The notes under the pieces: generated by a model
What the model was told of the DNA's origin: nothing
What the model saw: the letters and a program-made list of their open reading frames with translations, nothing else
Databases searched by the model: none
NCBI GenBank assembly: GCA_030949825.1
Contig: JAUZSC010000008.1
Location: 236,930-300,929, forward strand
Source: Sulfurimonas sp.
Lineage (GTDB): Bacteria > Campylobacterota > Campylobacteria > Campylobacterales > Sulfurimonadaceae
Direction: 5' to 3'
Length of the DNA: 64,000 nucleotides
Position numbers and translations under genes: made by a program
Shown: positions 41,095 through 51,045 of the stretch, piece by piece
How the letters are laid out: each line of letters starts with the position of its first letter
Numbering within the stretch: the first letter of the stretch is position 1

Positions 41095-41910
41095 ATGCGT
41101 ATAAAAACTGCCCTTCTAAGTCTTATTTTTATACTCAATCTCCAAGCAAAAGAGAGAATTATCTCTCTTAGCCCTTCTATTACTGAGATTATTTTCGCAC
41201 TTGATAAAGGAGATGAGATTGTTGGAACGAGTTCTTATTCACTCTTTCCCTCAGATGCAAAAAAAATCCCTATCATCGGTGGCTATCAAAACCCTCATTT
41301 GGAAAAAATCCTTGGGCTTTTTCCTACACTTATCATTGGGCAGAACCATAATAAAGTCTTCCTTGAAAAGTTTAAACACTTTAATATTAAGACATTAGAC
41401 CTGGACTTGCAACGCATAGATACAATCAAAGAATCTATAGAAATCCTCAACAAGACACTAGTATCCACACAAGGAGAGCATCTCACAAACAAGATTGATA
41501 AAGCACTCCTAGATGCTAAAACTTCCACAAAACCTCATAATGTCCTCATTGTTTATGGTCTTCGTGAAGACTTGAGAAATGCAACTTACATCGCTGGGCA
41601 TGATATTTTCTTTGAAGACATCATCCATGAGTGCGGTCATACAAATGCCTATACACAAGATTCAATGAGCCAACCTGTTCTAAGTTATGAAAACATCATC
41701 GCAATCAACCCTGACCAAATCATAATCTTACACTCACTTGCAAGTGAAAAAGATGCAGACGTAAAACAAGCACTCGCTAACTGGTACTCACTTCCAACAA
41801 ATGCTTCAAAAAATAAAAGAATCAGCATAATTGATGAGGGCTATTTACATATTCCTTCGCATAGAATCGCTTTAACTATTAAGCGATTATGTGGAGAGAT
41901 GAATGATTGA
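41095..41910 (+). CDS. btuF: ABC transporter cobalamin-binding protein BtuF-like
   Basis: Signal peptide; ERIISLSPSITEIIFALDKGDEIVGTSSYSLFP. Confidence 0.85.
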   Translation: MRIKTALLSLIFILNLQAKERIISLSPSITEIIFALDKGDEIVGTSSYSLFPSDAKKIPIIGGYQNPHLEKILGLFPTLIIGQNHNKVFLEKFKHFNIKTLDLDLQRIDTIKESIEILNKTLVSTQGEHLTNKIDKALLDAKTSTKPHNVLIVYGLREDLRNATYIAGHDIFFEDIIHECGHTNAYTQDSMSQPVLSYENIIAINPDQIIILHSLASEKDADVKQALANWYSLPTNASKNKRISIIDEGYLHIPSHRIALTIKRLCGEMND

Positions 41911-42628
41911 ACTTCAGTCCATTTCATGTAATTTCGATGATGCTATAATCTTTGAAAATATAGACCTAAAAATACAAAATCATCTTAGTATTTTAGGGGC
42001 AAATGGTTCAGGAAAAAGTACGCTTGCAAAGATTGTTTCTTCGCTTACTAAGTACGATGGAAATGTATTTATAAATGCTACAAATACAAAAGATTTATCT
42101 CTTTTACAACGCGCAAAAATACTTTCTTACATACCTGCTAAACTTGAAATATACGATGCGTTTATTTGTGTAGAAGAGTTTGTACTGCAAGGGCGATTTC
42201 CTCATAAAAAAAGCTTTTTTGACTACGCTAACAAAGATAAAAAAATCGTACAAGAGACACTTGAGTTTTTGAAGATAAGTCACTTAAAAAAGCATACAAT
42301 GAACTCACTTAGCTCAGGTGAACAATCGTTAACTTTAATTGCTCAAGCCCTCACGCAACAGAGTAAAGTGATAATTTTCGATGAACCAACTGCAAATCTT
42401 GACCCGCATAACTCCAAGATAGTTGCAAAACATATAAAAGGCTTAAAAGACTACCATACGGTCATACTAATTACGCATGATTTACACCTTGCTTCTTACA
42501 TCGATAGTCCTGTTCTTTTTATCAAAAACAAGGCTTTACATTACTATCAAAATGATTTTTTTAATGATGAAAATCTTGAGAAACTTTATGAAGTAGATTT
42601 CAAATCCCTAAGTGTTGATTATGATTAA
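41903..42628 (+). CDS. btuD: ABC transporter ATP-binding protein BtuD-like
   Basis: LGANGSGKSTLAKIV, SSGEQSLTLIAQAL, VIIFDEPTANLDPHN. Confidence 0.85.
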   Translation: MIELQSISCNFDDAIIFENIDLKIQNHLSILGANGSGKSTLAKIVSSLTKYDGNVFINATNTKDLSLLQRAKILSYIPAKLEIYDAFICVEEFVLQGRFPHKKSFFDYANKDKKIVQETLEFLKISHLKKHTMNSLSSGEQSLTLIAQALTQQSKVIIFDEPTANLDPHNSKIVAKHIKGLKDYHTVILITHDLHLASYIDSPVLFIKNKALHYYQNDFFNDENLEKLYEVDFKSLSVDYD

Positions 42629-43592
42629 AATACTCATCTGGATTTTTCTTATTTCGCTCTTTATTTTATCACCATTTATTGGTGCGGTTACACTTAGTCT
42701 TACAGATATTTTAGACATACATTCACTCTCTCATAAAATCTTTTTTGAGCTTAGAGTCCCTAGAGTTTTATTTGCATTTTTTGCAGGAAGCATTTTAGCC
42801 TTAAGTGGTCTTTTATTTCAAACACTTTTTCGTAATGCTTTGATGACTCCGTACACTTTAGGCATCTCAAGTGGTGCAGTTTTAGGAGCGGGAATCGCTA
42901 TAAAATTAGGTCTAGGAAGCATAGTATTTGGCATCACAGCCATTTCACTTTTTGGTTTTTTTGGCGCGATGATTACTGTCTTTTTACTTGTGTATCTCTC
43001 CACATTTTTAAAATCATCACAACATTCATCTTTGCTTCTTTTAGGAATTGCTCTTTCACTTTTTTACACCTCCGCCCTTATGATTATCTTTTATCTAGGT
43101 GACCCAATGCAAAACGATATGCTGATGCGTTTTACTATGGGTTCACTCTCCGTAATCGGGTGGAATAACCCTATCATTCTTGGAATCATCGCAGTTATAC
43201 TTTTTTTAAGTGTGTATTTTTATAGATTTGAGTTACAACTTTTAAGCATCTCTGAGGATCAAGCCACGCTCAAAGGCATTGACACCAAAAGAGTTACACT
43301 CTTTTTACTCATAGTTTCTTCTTTTGGAATTGGAACACTCGTTAGTATCAGTGGTCCTATCGGTTTTATTGGGCTTATCATCCCTCATATCGTTGCTAAA
43401 ATCTATCCAACTACGCTTAACAAGAGAATCATACAAACTACACTTTTTGGTGGATTTTTTCTTGTTGTCTGTGATTTAATCACACGCGCACTTGCAACCC
43501 AGAGTGAACTGCCTATTGGGATTGTAACCGCACTTATTGGCGCTCCATTTTTTATATATCTTATCATTTCAAAGAGTGCAAAAAGTAATTAA
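42612..43592 (+). CDS. btuC: ABC transporter permease BtuC-like (FecCD family)
   Basis: LRVPRVLFAFFAGSILALSGLLFQTLFRNALMTPYTLGISSGAVLGA; GPIGFIGLIIPHI. Confidence 0.88.
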   Translation: MLIMIKILIWIFLISLFILSPFIGAVTLSLTDILDIHSLSHKIFFELRVPRVLFAFFAGSILALSGLLFQTLFRNALMTPYTLGISSGAVLGAGIAIKLGLGSIVFGITAISLFGFFGAMITVFLLVYLSTFLKSSQHSSLLLLGIALSLFYTSALMIIFYLGDPMQNDMLMRFTMGSLSVIGWNNPIILGIIAVILFLSVYFYRFELQLLSISEDQATLKGIDTKRVTLFLLIVSSFGIGTLVSISGPIGFIGLIIPHIVAKIYPTTLNKRIIQTTLFGGFFLVVCDLITRALATQSELPIGIVTALIGAPFFIYLIISKSAKSN

Positions 43593-43628
43593 AGTATTTA
43601 ATCCTCATAAATACGCTAAAATAACACT

Positions 43629-44303
43629 ATGAATCAAAAACTATACATGGTTTCTTTAGGACCAGGCGATGTTGAACTTCTTACTCTAAAAGCATTAAAT
43701 GCTTTTAAAAACTGTGACGCGATTTGTGTCCCTACAAAAAGTAAGGACAATACATTTGCAAAATCAATCTCACATAAAATTGTCACGGATGCTCTCAAGT
43801 TACTTGATATTGAAAAAGTAATAATCCCTGTTTATTCTCCTATGAACTTTGATAAGCAGGACTGGATAAATGAGGCAAACATCCTTATAGAATCGTCTAA
43901 AAAATATGACACTATTTGTTTTGTAACACTTGGAGATGCTGCGATTTATTCAAGTATTTATTATCTTTTAGACATCCTAAAAGAGAGAGATAAAACACTC
44001 TACTCCCATTGCGAAATCATTGCCGGTGTAACTTCATTTAGTGCCGCTTCAGCAAGGGTTCAAAAGCCTTTATGCCTTGGTGATGAACAACTGTTTATAC
44101 GACCAATAAATCCAAGAAGCGATGTAAAAACAACAGAAATTCTTATGCGTCCTAAAATTGGAATGGACACAAAAGAATTAGGAGAAGGTGATTTTTACAC
44201 CTTTGAAAATATGAACCTAGAGAATGAAAAAATCACTCCATTTAAAATAGAAAAAGTGAAAAAATATATGACCCTTTTTCTTAAATTTGCGAAGCGAGAT
44301 TAG
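43629..44303 (+). CDS. cbiL: Precorrin-2 C20-methyltransferase (CbiL/CobI)
   Basis: LYMVSLGPGDVELLTLKALNAFKNCDAICVPTKS...TLGDAAIYSSIYYLL...IIAGVTSFSAASAR. Confidence 0.9.
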   Translation: MNQKLYMVSLGPGDVELLTLKALNAFKNCDAICVPTKSKDNTFAKSISHKIVTDALKLLDIEKVIIPVYSPMNFDKQDWINEANILIESSKKYDTICFVTLGDAAIYSSIYYLLDILKERDKTLYSHCEIIAGVTSFSAASARVQKPLCLGDEQLFIRPINPRSDVKTTEILMRPKIGMDTKELGEGDFYTFENMNLENEKITPFKIEKVKKYMTLFLKFAKRD

Positions 44304-45103
44304 TTAATTTTTTTCCAGTTTTCTTTTTTCTCACCACTAAGTTCATACTTATTTAAGTAGCCTCTTGGTGTTAAAACTCTTCCATCTTTTGTAAATTTTG
44401 TTGTTGAGTTTCCAATGAGAAGTGTTGTTGACATATTTACATCTGTATTTTCTACACCGGCTTCTATAAGTTCTTCAGCACTTACAATTTTTATAAACTG
44501 ATCAGGGCGTCCTAAATCTCTTGCAATCACTATAATTCTAGTATCTTCTACCATATTAGCCAATTTTTCAAGCATTCCACGGTAGGGTTCTAGACGACTT
44601 TTACTCTTTGGATTATAAATAGAAATCACAAAATCACATTCTAAAGAAAGCTTAATCCTCTTTTGAATTAAGGCAGCATCTGTTAATCTATCTGAAAGCG
44701 AGATAAGACAAAAGTCTTGTGAAAGTGGAGCACCTACCTCAGATGCAAGTGCTAATACTGATGTAATTCCAGGTAAAGACTTATACTCGATACTATCCCA
44801 ATAATCATTTACATCAATCAGTTCTACAACAAGAGAACCCATTGCGTAAACATTAGCATCTCCATTGGATACAAGAGCAACTGTCTTGCCCTCTTTGGCG
44901 CTCTCTACTGCATGAGAAACTCTCTCTATCTCTTTTGTCATTGGAGTTGTAAATACTTCTCTATCTCCAATAACATCTGCTAAATCTTTTGCATACTTCG
45001 TATACGCAACGATTAAATCAGCCTCTTCTATAGCAGCTCTCGCTTCATTTGTAAGGTAACGACTACCTCCTGCACCTGTTGATACTAATGTTAATTTTCC
45101 CAT
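44300..45103 (-). CDS. cbiH: Precorrin-3B C17-methyltransferase (CbiH/CobJ)
   Basis: GKLTLVSTGAGGSRYLTNEARAAIEEADLIVAYTKYAKDL; SNGDANVYAMGSLVVEL; YNPKSKSRLEPY. Internal MGKLTL start preferred over the longer ORF. Confidence 0.9.
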   Translation of the reverse strand: MGKLTLVSTGAGGSRYLTNEARAAIEEADLIVAYTKYAKDLADVIGDREVFTTPMTKEIERVSHAVESAKEGKTVALVSNGDANVYAMGSLVVELIDVNDYWDSIEYKSLPGITSVLALASEVGAPLSQDFCLISLSDRLTDAALIQKRIKLSLECDFVISIYNPKSKSRLEPYRGMLEKLANMVEDTRIIVIARDLGRPDQFIKIVSAEELIEAGVENTDVNMSTTLLIGNSTTKFTKDGRVLTPRGYLNKYELSGEKKENWKKIN

Positions 45104-45113
45104 TGATATTCCT

Positions 45114-46151
45114 TTAAAATGATGCGGCAATCGTTACATTGCCATAAATTCTTTTACTTAAAAAAAGTGTTTTGTTTTTACTTGCGAGTAAAGATGCTGG
45201 TTCTGAAACACCTTTGATATTAAAAAACTTTGTTGCCTGCGAGGGTGAAAAATTTTCTTCTAAGGCATTTATTTGTGTTTCATCGAAGAACTTTAATTCT
45301 TTTTTCGACATTTTTGAATACTCTAAAAGTCCTACTTCATCAGATTTTGCATTAAAACTTGCTAAACATGTCACAAATTCTAAATCTAAGCCTTGCTCAA
45401 AACAAAACCTTTTCACAGAACTGTCTATTTCTTCTTTGGAAGTACCTCTATTCATACCTAAACCAAGACAAATTTCAGATGGATGAATCTGCATGGACTG
45501 AGTAGCAATCCTTTGCGGAACTATATAAACTGTTGGAATCTCTACATCAAAATCTTCCATCTTATCCGGACTTACAAACTTGATACTGCCATCTTTATAA
45601 CCTTCAAAAGCTTTTAACTCTTTTATAGTTGGAGGATAGGATACTACTTGCACTATTTCTTGATTTATAATTCTGTTGGCTACTTCTGCTAATGATTTTA
45701 AGTTGCTTATTTTATAGCCCATTTTTTTTGCAAACATATCAAATGCTAAAACTTTTATCTGATCAGATGCTGTGGTAACAAAGTTTACACACTCAGGAAG
45801 TGTATTTGAAATTTCAACTGCCAACTCATTTGCTCCACCCAAGTGACCAGATAAAAGAGGTATAATCCTTTTTAAGTCAAGCGTCATAATTATAACCGCA
45901 GGATCCGTTGCCTTATCTTTTAAATGCGGTGCTATTTTTCGTATAACAGCCCCCGTAGCCATAATAAAGATTATCGCATCAAACTCAGCCCAAGCTGTTG
46001 GCATAATATCATCCACCTTATTAAAAATCACAAAGCCATCTGCTTCCTCAGATTTATTAAACACAGTACATTCATGATTTTTTAAAACTGGTAATAATTT
46101 CTTTGCTGATTCTAAACTAGGTTTATTTATTGTTGCTATCGCTATTTTCAT
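45114..46151 (-). CDS. cbiG: Cobalt-precorrin-5A hydrolase CbiG
   Basis: IIFIMATGAVIRKIAPHLKDKATDPAVIIM, PLLSGHLGGANELAVEIS, LGLGMNRGTSKEEID. Confidence 0.93.
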   Translation of the reverse strand: MKIAIATINKPSLESAKKLLPVLKNHECTVFNKSEEADGFVIFNKVDDIMPTAWAEFDAIIFIMATGAVIRKIAPHLKDKATDPAVIIMTLDLKRIIPLLSGHLGGANELAVEISNTLPECVNFVTTASDQIKVLAFDMFAKKMGYKISNLKSLAEVANRIINQEIVQVVSYPPTIKELKAFEGYKDGSIKFVSPDKMEDFDVEIPTVYIVPQRIATQSMQIHPSEICLGLGMNRGTSKEEIDSSVKRFCFEQGLDLEFVTCLASFNAKSDEVGLLEYSKMSKKELKFFDETQINALEENFSPSQATKFFNIKGVSEPASLLASKNKTLFLSKRIYGNVTIAASF

Positions 46152-46904
46152 TTTTTTAACCTTTCTTCTTTGTATTTTTTTGCATAAAGATGCGACTCTA
46201 CTTTAGCTTGTTGATGTAGATAATCTCCAAAAAGAATCAAAGCCACCCCTTTGATATGTGAAACCTGCTCTTGTATAGAATCTATGTCTGATTTATATAC
46301 CATTTCTTCTGGCCATGATGCTTTCTCAATCACCCAGCATGGAGTATTTTTTTGCATAACCTAGCTTATAGGCGGTATCTTTTAACTTTTTAAGTAATGT
46401 TATAGAAAGATAAAAAGCGAAAGAAGAGTTTTTATTTGAAAGTAATTGCTCTAAACTTTCAGGATTAGGAGTTCTACCCTCAACCCGTGAGATAATTAAA
46501 GTTTGCGATACTCCAGGAATGGTATACTCAACTCCAACAGAAGCCGCAGCTCCAAAAGCAGCTGTAACACCAGGGATTACTTCATACTCAATATTATTTT
46601 CATTTAAAAATTCTACCTGCTTTGCAGTTGTAGAAAATAAAGAAGAGTCACCCGTATGAAGTCGTACAAATTTCTTCTTAGAATGTTCTTGAATGAAAGA
46701 AAAGATATCTTCATAATCCATATCAGCAGAATTTTCAATAAGCGTACCTTCTTTACACCAAGTCAAAAGTTCTTTAGGAACTAATGAGCCTGTATATAAA
46801 ACAACCTCGGCATCGTACAAAGCTTTTTGTCCCTTTACGGTAATAAGCTCAGGATCTCCTGGACCAGCACCTACAAATTTAACCATTTGATTCCTTTTTA
46901 ACAA
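46148..46904 (-). CDS. cbiF: Precorrin-4 C11-methyltransferase (CbiF/CobM), frameshifted
   Basis: KFVGAGPGDPELITVKGQKALYDAEVVLYTGSLVPKELL; removing one base from the 7-nt run at 46347-46353 joins LGYAK to NTPCWVIEKASWPEEMVYKSDI. Confidence 0.92.
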
Positions 46905-48048
46905 TTATCTGGTGCATGACTCTTTCAGGTTCGGGCATAAGTAAACTCATTTTATACGTTGTGAGTGAAATGCTTTTTATATCAAACTTTATTGCTGCTT
47001 TTTTAAGCGTATTTATAGCTGTTGTGAGATGCTGAAGCGTTACAAAATTTGCGACCATTATTCCATCATCAGCTAAACGTGAGTAGAGATAATCTATTTC
47101 ACTAATCACCTTATCCCCTCCACCGCCAACAAAAATTCTTTGTGGAGTACTTGTTTCTTTTTTATAATCTATGCTTGCTTCCCCTATGTAGAGTTTCGTG
47201 CTTAAGACTTTGTGTGCTTTAAGAGAATTTTCTATCATTTTTGTACGTTTTTCATTTTTTTCAAAAAGTATTGTTTTTACCTTGTACCTTTTATATCCAT
47301 CTATACTTACAGATCCACTTCCAGCACCTACATCCCATAAAAGCATATTTGGCTGTAAATCTAAGTTTTGTAAAGATACATGGCGTTTATATTGTTTTGT
47401 AATCATTCCATTTTCATGTTCAATAGAATCTTCACTCGAAATATTTGGAAGTGTTTTATAGTTTCTTTTTAAAAGAAGACAATACGGCATTTTTGGAGGA
47501 TTTTCTAGCATCTTCTTAAGGCTAGTATTTGAAAAAGTTTCATCTTCGTATCCAAACTGTTCGCCTAGTCTTATAGTAAAATCTTCTTCGTTTAAATAAT
47601 GCATTGCCTCTTGTAATAATCTTGGAGTGTCTGCGTCACAAATAATAAAAGTATAGTCCTTTGTTAAAAGATTTTGTAAATCAATATCTGTTTTTCCATG
47701 AAGGGTTACTATCCCTGTTTTAACAAGAGAGACACCCTCGTGCGCTAACATATAGTTTAAAGATGAAGTATTATCTATAACTTTATACGCTATGTTTTCA
47801 CGTTTAAGTACATTTAAAATAAGGATTGCACCTGAGAAAAATGTAGGTGAGCCACTTACGATATAAAGAATTTCTTTATTTAGATTTTCAAGTATCGCTT
47901 CTTTTACAACTTTAAAACTTGCCTTTACGACATTAGTCAAATCAGTTTCAAAATTTTGGTCACAAAAAATCATCTCATAATCATTAAAATTCAAATCTAT
48001 TTTGTCAAAATTATATGCGCCCATTCCTGAGCCTGCAATTGTTACCAT
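46879..48048 (-). CDS. cbiET: Bifunctional precorrin-6Y methyltransferase CbiE/CbiT
   Basis: N-terminal CbiE-like tetrapyrrole methylase and C-terminal LLWDVGAGSGSVSIDGYKRYKVKTILFEKNEKR (CbiT). Confidence 0.92.
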   Translation of the reverse strand: MVTIAGSGMGAYNFDKIDLNFNDYEMIFCDQNFETDLTNVVKASFKVVKEAILENLNKEILYIVSGSPTFFSGAILILNVLKRENIAYKVIDNTSSLNYMLAHEGVSLVKTGIVTLHGKTDIDLQNLLTKDYTFIICDADTPRLLQEAMHYLNEEDFTIRLGEQFGYEDETFSNTSLKKMLENPPKMPYCLLLKRNYKTLPNISSEDSIEHENGMITKQYKRHVSLQNLDLQPNMLLWDVGAGSGSVSIDGYKRYKVKTILFEKNEKRTKMIENSLKAHKVLSTKLYIGEASIDYKKETSTPQRIFVGGGGDKVISEIDYLYSRLADDGIMVANFVTLQHLTTAINTLKKAAIKFDIKSISLTTYKMSLLMPEPERVMHQIIVKKESNG

Positions 48049-49139
48049 TTTAGATTCCTTTGTATTGCTTCTTTAGCGTAAAGCGTAATAATTTCTATCT
48101 CTCTTACTGTGACATTGAGTTCTTCAAACCACTCTTTAAAACGCTCACTAGATTTATACCCCAAAAAGCTAATAAAGAGTTTACTTTGTTCATCACTCAA
48201 TTTTAATAAGACTGCTTTTAAAGTTGCGAACTCCTCACTATAGAAATCTATTTCAAGTTCTTGTTTTAACCAAAGTTTCACCTCATCAAAATCTATCGAG
48301 CCAAAGCGATTATGTGTATTTTTACAGCCTTGTGCGATTTTACACATTTTACCAACTCCACAAATAAAGGTCATCTTTTTAAAGTGTGTACCTTTTAATT
48401 TTTGAGAGGCTTCGTACACAAAGTTTCCAACCTCAACAACTTCAAGTTCTTCAAAATGCTTTAAAGCATAATCATGAGAAGTGTTGCCGAGTGTAAAAAC
48501 AATATTTTCAATAGTATTTGCATCTGCTACTTTTATTTCAGTTTCTATAGAGTCCAGATAAGCATCTGCGGAAATAGGCTTCACAATTCCCCTTGTTCCC
48601 AAAATCGAGATGCCACCTAAGACTCCAACTTTTTCATTTGCTGTTTGTTTTGCGATTTCTTGCCCATTGACAACACCAATCACAATATGTAATTCTCGTT
48701 TCTCTTCATCTTTTATGATAGATGCTATTTCTTGCATCATCTCTAAAGGCACAGGATTAATAGCAGGAAAAGAAGGACTTATTTTAAGTCCTTTTTTTGT
48801 CACAACACCCACCCCATCTCCAGCATAGATAAAAAAACTTGTGTTTTGTACTTTAAAAAAAGAAGGAGTTTGAACTTTAAGGTTTTGGGGAGTACTTAAG
48901 AATAGTTCCGCTTCTATACAACAACCTTTTGTAACATCTAAATCATCATTATCTACTTTAATTGTGCTAAAATGATTTTTAGCAATATGCTTCACATCAA
49001 TATCTACACAGTCGCCCTTAGGTAAAAAAACTCCAATAGTACTAAGTATTTCTTCATCCAAATAGCTCTTTAAAACAGCACCAAAAATAGCTGTCGCGTG
49101 TGTACCTGTAGTGAATCCACTGCGAAGCTCTTTTTGCAT
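48042..49139 (-). CDS. cbiD: Cobalt-precorrin-5B C1-methyltransferase CbiD
   Basis: RSGFTTGTHATAIFGAVLKSYL, GDGVGVVTKKGLKISPSFPAINPVP, GTRGIVKPISADAYLDSI. Confidence 0.95.
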   Translation of the reverse strand: MQKELRSGFTTGTHATAIFGAVLKSYLDEEILSTIGVFLPKGDCVDIDVKHIAKNHFSTIKVDNDDLDVTKGCCIEAELFLSTPQNLKVQTPSFFKVQNTSFFIYAGDGVGVVTKKGLKISPSFPAINPVPLEMMQEIASIIKDEEKRELHIVIGVVNGQEIAKQTANEKVGVLGGISILGTRGIVKPISADAYLDSIETEIKVADANTIENIVFTLGNTSHDYALKHFEELEVVEVGNFVYEASQKLKGTHFKKMTFICGVGKMCKIAQGCKNTHNRFGSIDFDEVKLWLKQELEIDFYSEEFATLKAVLLKLSDEQSKLFISFLGYKSSERFKEWFEELNVTVREIEIITLYAKEAIQRNLKW

Positions 49140-49140
49140 T

Positions 49141-49674
49141 TTACTCGTAAACTTTCATCGCTATAAAGTTTTCTTCTCCAAGAACTTCCGTCAAAGTTTC
49201 ATTTTCACTTAAAAGTTTAAAAATTTCTCTCCATTGCTCATCAGAAAACTTATGTGTATGTTTTAACCAAAGTGCATTATTTTTTGGATTTCCATTCACT
49301 TGTGTATTTTCAGTAATCTGACATACTTGTCGGTAGCGACATGCCCCATAACATCCAGTTCTACTGATTTTAATACGATTTTTACCCTTGTTAAGTCCCA
49401 TATCTTTAATAATCTCTCGTAAGTGTGTAGCTCTATTATCTTTACCTGCCTTACCACAACGCTCATCATCGCATAAAAGAAGTAATGATTTATAGTGCAT
49501 TATTGCACGATTTGGGTCATAATCTTTTGGTTTACATGTGTAGCCCTCAACAACCTCGCTGCCCATTTCATTTAAGCGTACTTCTCCCTCTTTGACTGGG
49601 TTACTCCCGTATTGAGAGCTCGCATGAGAATTTGTTAAACTACTTGCCATTGTATTTTCCAAATTCAGTATCAT
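49141..49674 (-). CDS. (2Fe-2S) ferredoxin/thioredoxin-like domain protein in cbi operon
   Basis: Cysteine pattern LLLLCDDERCGKAG...SRTGCYGACRYRQVCQI. Confidence 0.75.
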   Translation of the reverse strand: MILNLENTMASSLTNSHASSQYGSNPVKEGEVRLNEMGSEVVEGYTCKPKDYDPNRAIMHYKSLLLLCDDERCGKAGKDNRATHLREIIKDMGLNKGKNRIKISRTGCYGACRYRQVCQITENTQVNGNPKNNALWLKHTHKFSDEQWREIFKLLSENETLTEVLGEENFIAMKVYE

Positions 49675-50353
49675 AATCTTTTATGAGTCTGTATGCTGCG
49701 TGAAGCGAAGCAACTATCATCGTAGATGCCCCGTAGCGACCTTCAAGAATCATACCCTCCCCGTTAAACTCTTCTAAAAATTTCTTTCCATACAGTTTTG
49801 ACTCTACAACATTTACAAAACCCACTGGGAAAAGGAGAAGCACTACATTGTCAAGATTTATCTTTTTCTCGATAAGTGCATTTATCGCTGCATAAATAAA
49901 AGTTGGAGCATTTCCACAAGCCAAAACCAAAGGCTCATCACGAAATTTTTCTATGGCTAACTGTACTGCTGCATATGAACGCGTCGTTTTATTTTTCTTT
50001 GCCATCTCAAAAACTTCTGACTCATTTACATAACAAATAACTTCATTTTCATACTTTTCCAAGTAAAACTTACTCAAACCTGCTCGAATCATGTTTGTGT
50101 CTACTATAAGTTTTGCCTTTCTCTGTAAAAGTTCTTTAAGTTTTGTTATAGAATTTTTAGAAAAGTACATATTGTCAATAACTTGATCAAAACATGTAGT
50201 AGTATGAATTAATCTTTCTACTATTGCTTGTTGTTCTTTATCAAACTTATGAAATCCTTTATAGTTTATAGCTTCTGCGTGAATCATTTCAAAAGACTTT
50301 AATGAAATTTCATCTCCAATATTTATAGGTGGTTCAAGTAGTTCAAAATTCAT
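49640..50353 (-). CDS. cbiC: Precorrin-8X methylmutase CbiC
   Basis: VERLIHTTTCFDQVIDNMYFS, VDTNMIRAGLSK, PLVLACGNAPTFIYAAINALI, LFPVGFVNVVESK. Confidence 0.93.
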   Translation of the reverse strand: MNFELLEPPINIGDEISLKSFEMIHAEAINYKGFHKFDKEQQAIVERLIHTTTCFDQVIDNMYFSKNSITKLKELLQRKAKLIVDTNMIRAGLSKFYLEKYENEVICYVNESEVFEMAKKNKTTRSYAAVQLAIEKFRDEPLVLACGNAPTFIYAAINALIEKKINLDNVVLLLFPVGFVNVVESKLYGKKFLEEFNGEGMILEGRYGASTMIVASLHAAYRLIKDYDTEFGKYNGK

Positions 50354-50404
50354 AGCTTTATCTCTTTTTTATACTGATTATATCAAATAATTATTAAGTT
50401 ATAA

Positions 50405-51037
50405 TTGCGTATGAAATTTAATACAAATGATACAAAAACATTACTTAACATTATGAAAAATAGGCGTGATGTACGCGGTAATCACTTTTTAGGCACTAAG
50501 ATTGAAGATGCTACACTTCGTCTTATTTTAGATGCAGGACTTACCGCTCCCTCGGTTGGTTATTCACAACCATGGAAGTTTATTGTCATTAAAAATAAAA
50601 AAATAAAAGAAGAGGTTTTTCAAAACTTTTCAGAAGAGAACATCAAAGCAAAGAAAATATTTCAAGACAAAAAAGATTACAAAAATCTCAAACTCGAAGG
50701 TATTAAAGATGCACCTATAAATATTGCTGTGCTTTACGAAGAAACTCAAGATGATATTTTAGGCATGACAAGTATGAAAAAAGCTGGAGAATACAGTGTG
50801 GTTTGTGCCATTCAAAACATGTGGCTGATGGCAAGAGCCTTAAATATTGGTCTTGGCTGGGTAAGTATTTTAGATGAGAAGAAAGTTCTCCAAACGATAG
50901 ATGCACCAAAAAACACTAAACTTATAGCCTACCTTTGTCTTGGCTTTGTAGACGAGTTTTTTGAAGAACCCGAACTTAAAACCTTGGCTTGGGAAAAGGA
51001 AAAAACTTTCAAGGACTGTGTCTTTTTTAAGCCTTAA
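50405..51037 (+). CDS. bluB: 5,6-dimethylbenzimidazole synthase BluB
   Basis: NRRDVRGNHFLGTKI, APSVGYSQPWKFIVI, MWLMARALNIGLGWVSIL. Confidence 0.85.
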   Translation: MRMKFNTNDTKTLLNIMKNRRDVRGNHFLGTKIEDATLRLILDAGLTAPSVGYSQPWKFIVIKNKKIKEEVFQNFSEENIKAKKIFQDKKDYKNLKLEGIKDAPINIAVLYEETQDDILGMTSMKKAGEYSVVCAIQNMWLMARALNIGLGWVSILDEKKVLQTIDAPKNTKLIAYLCLGFVDEFFEEPELKTLAWEKEKTFKDCVFFKP

Positions 51038-51045
51038 GATACTTT

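Noticed and set aside
46148-46357. 69-aa ORF MQKNTPCWVIEK... as a separate gene
   Set aside because: It is the C-terminal part of cbiF separated by a one-base homopolymer shift.
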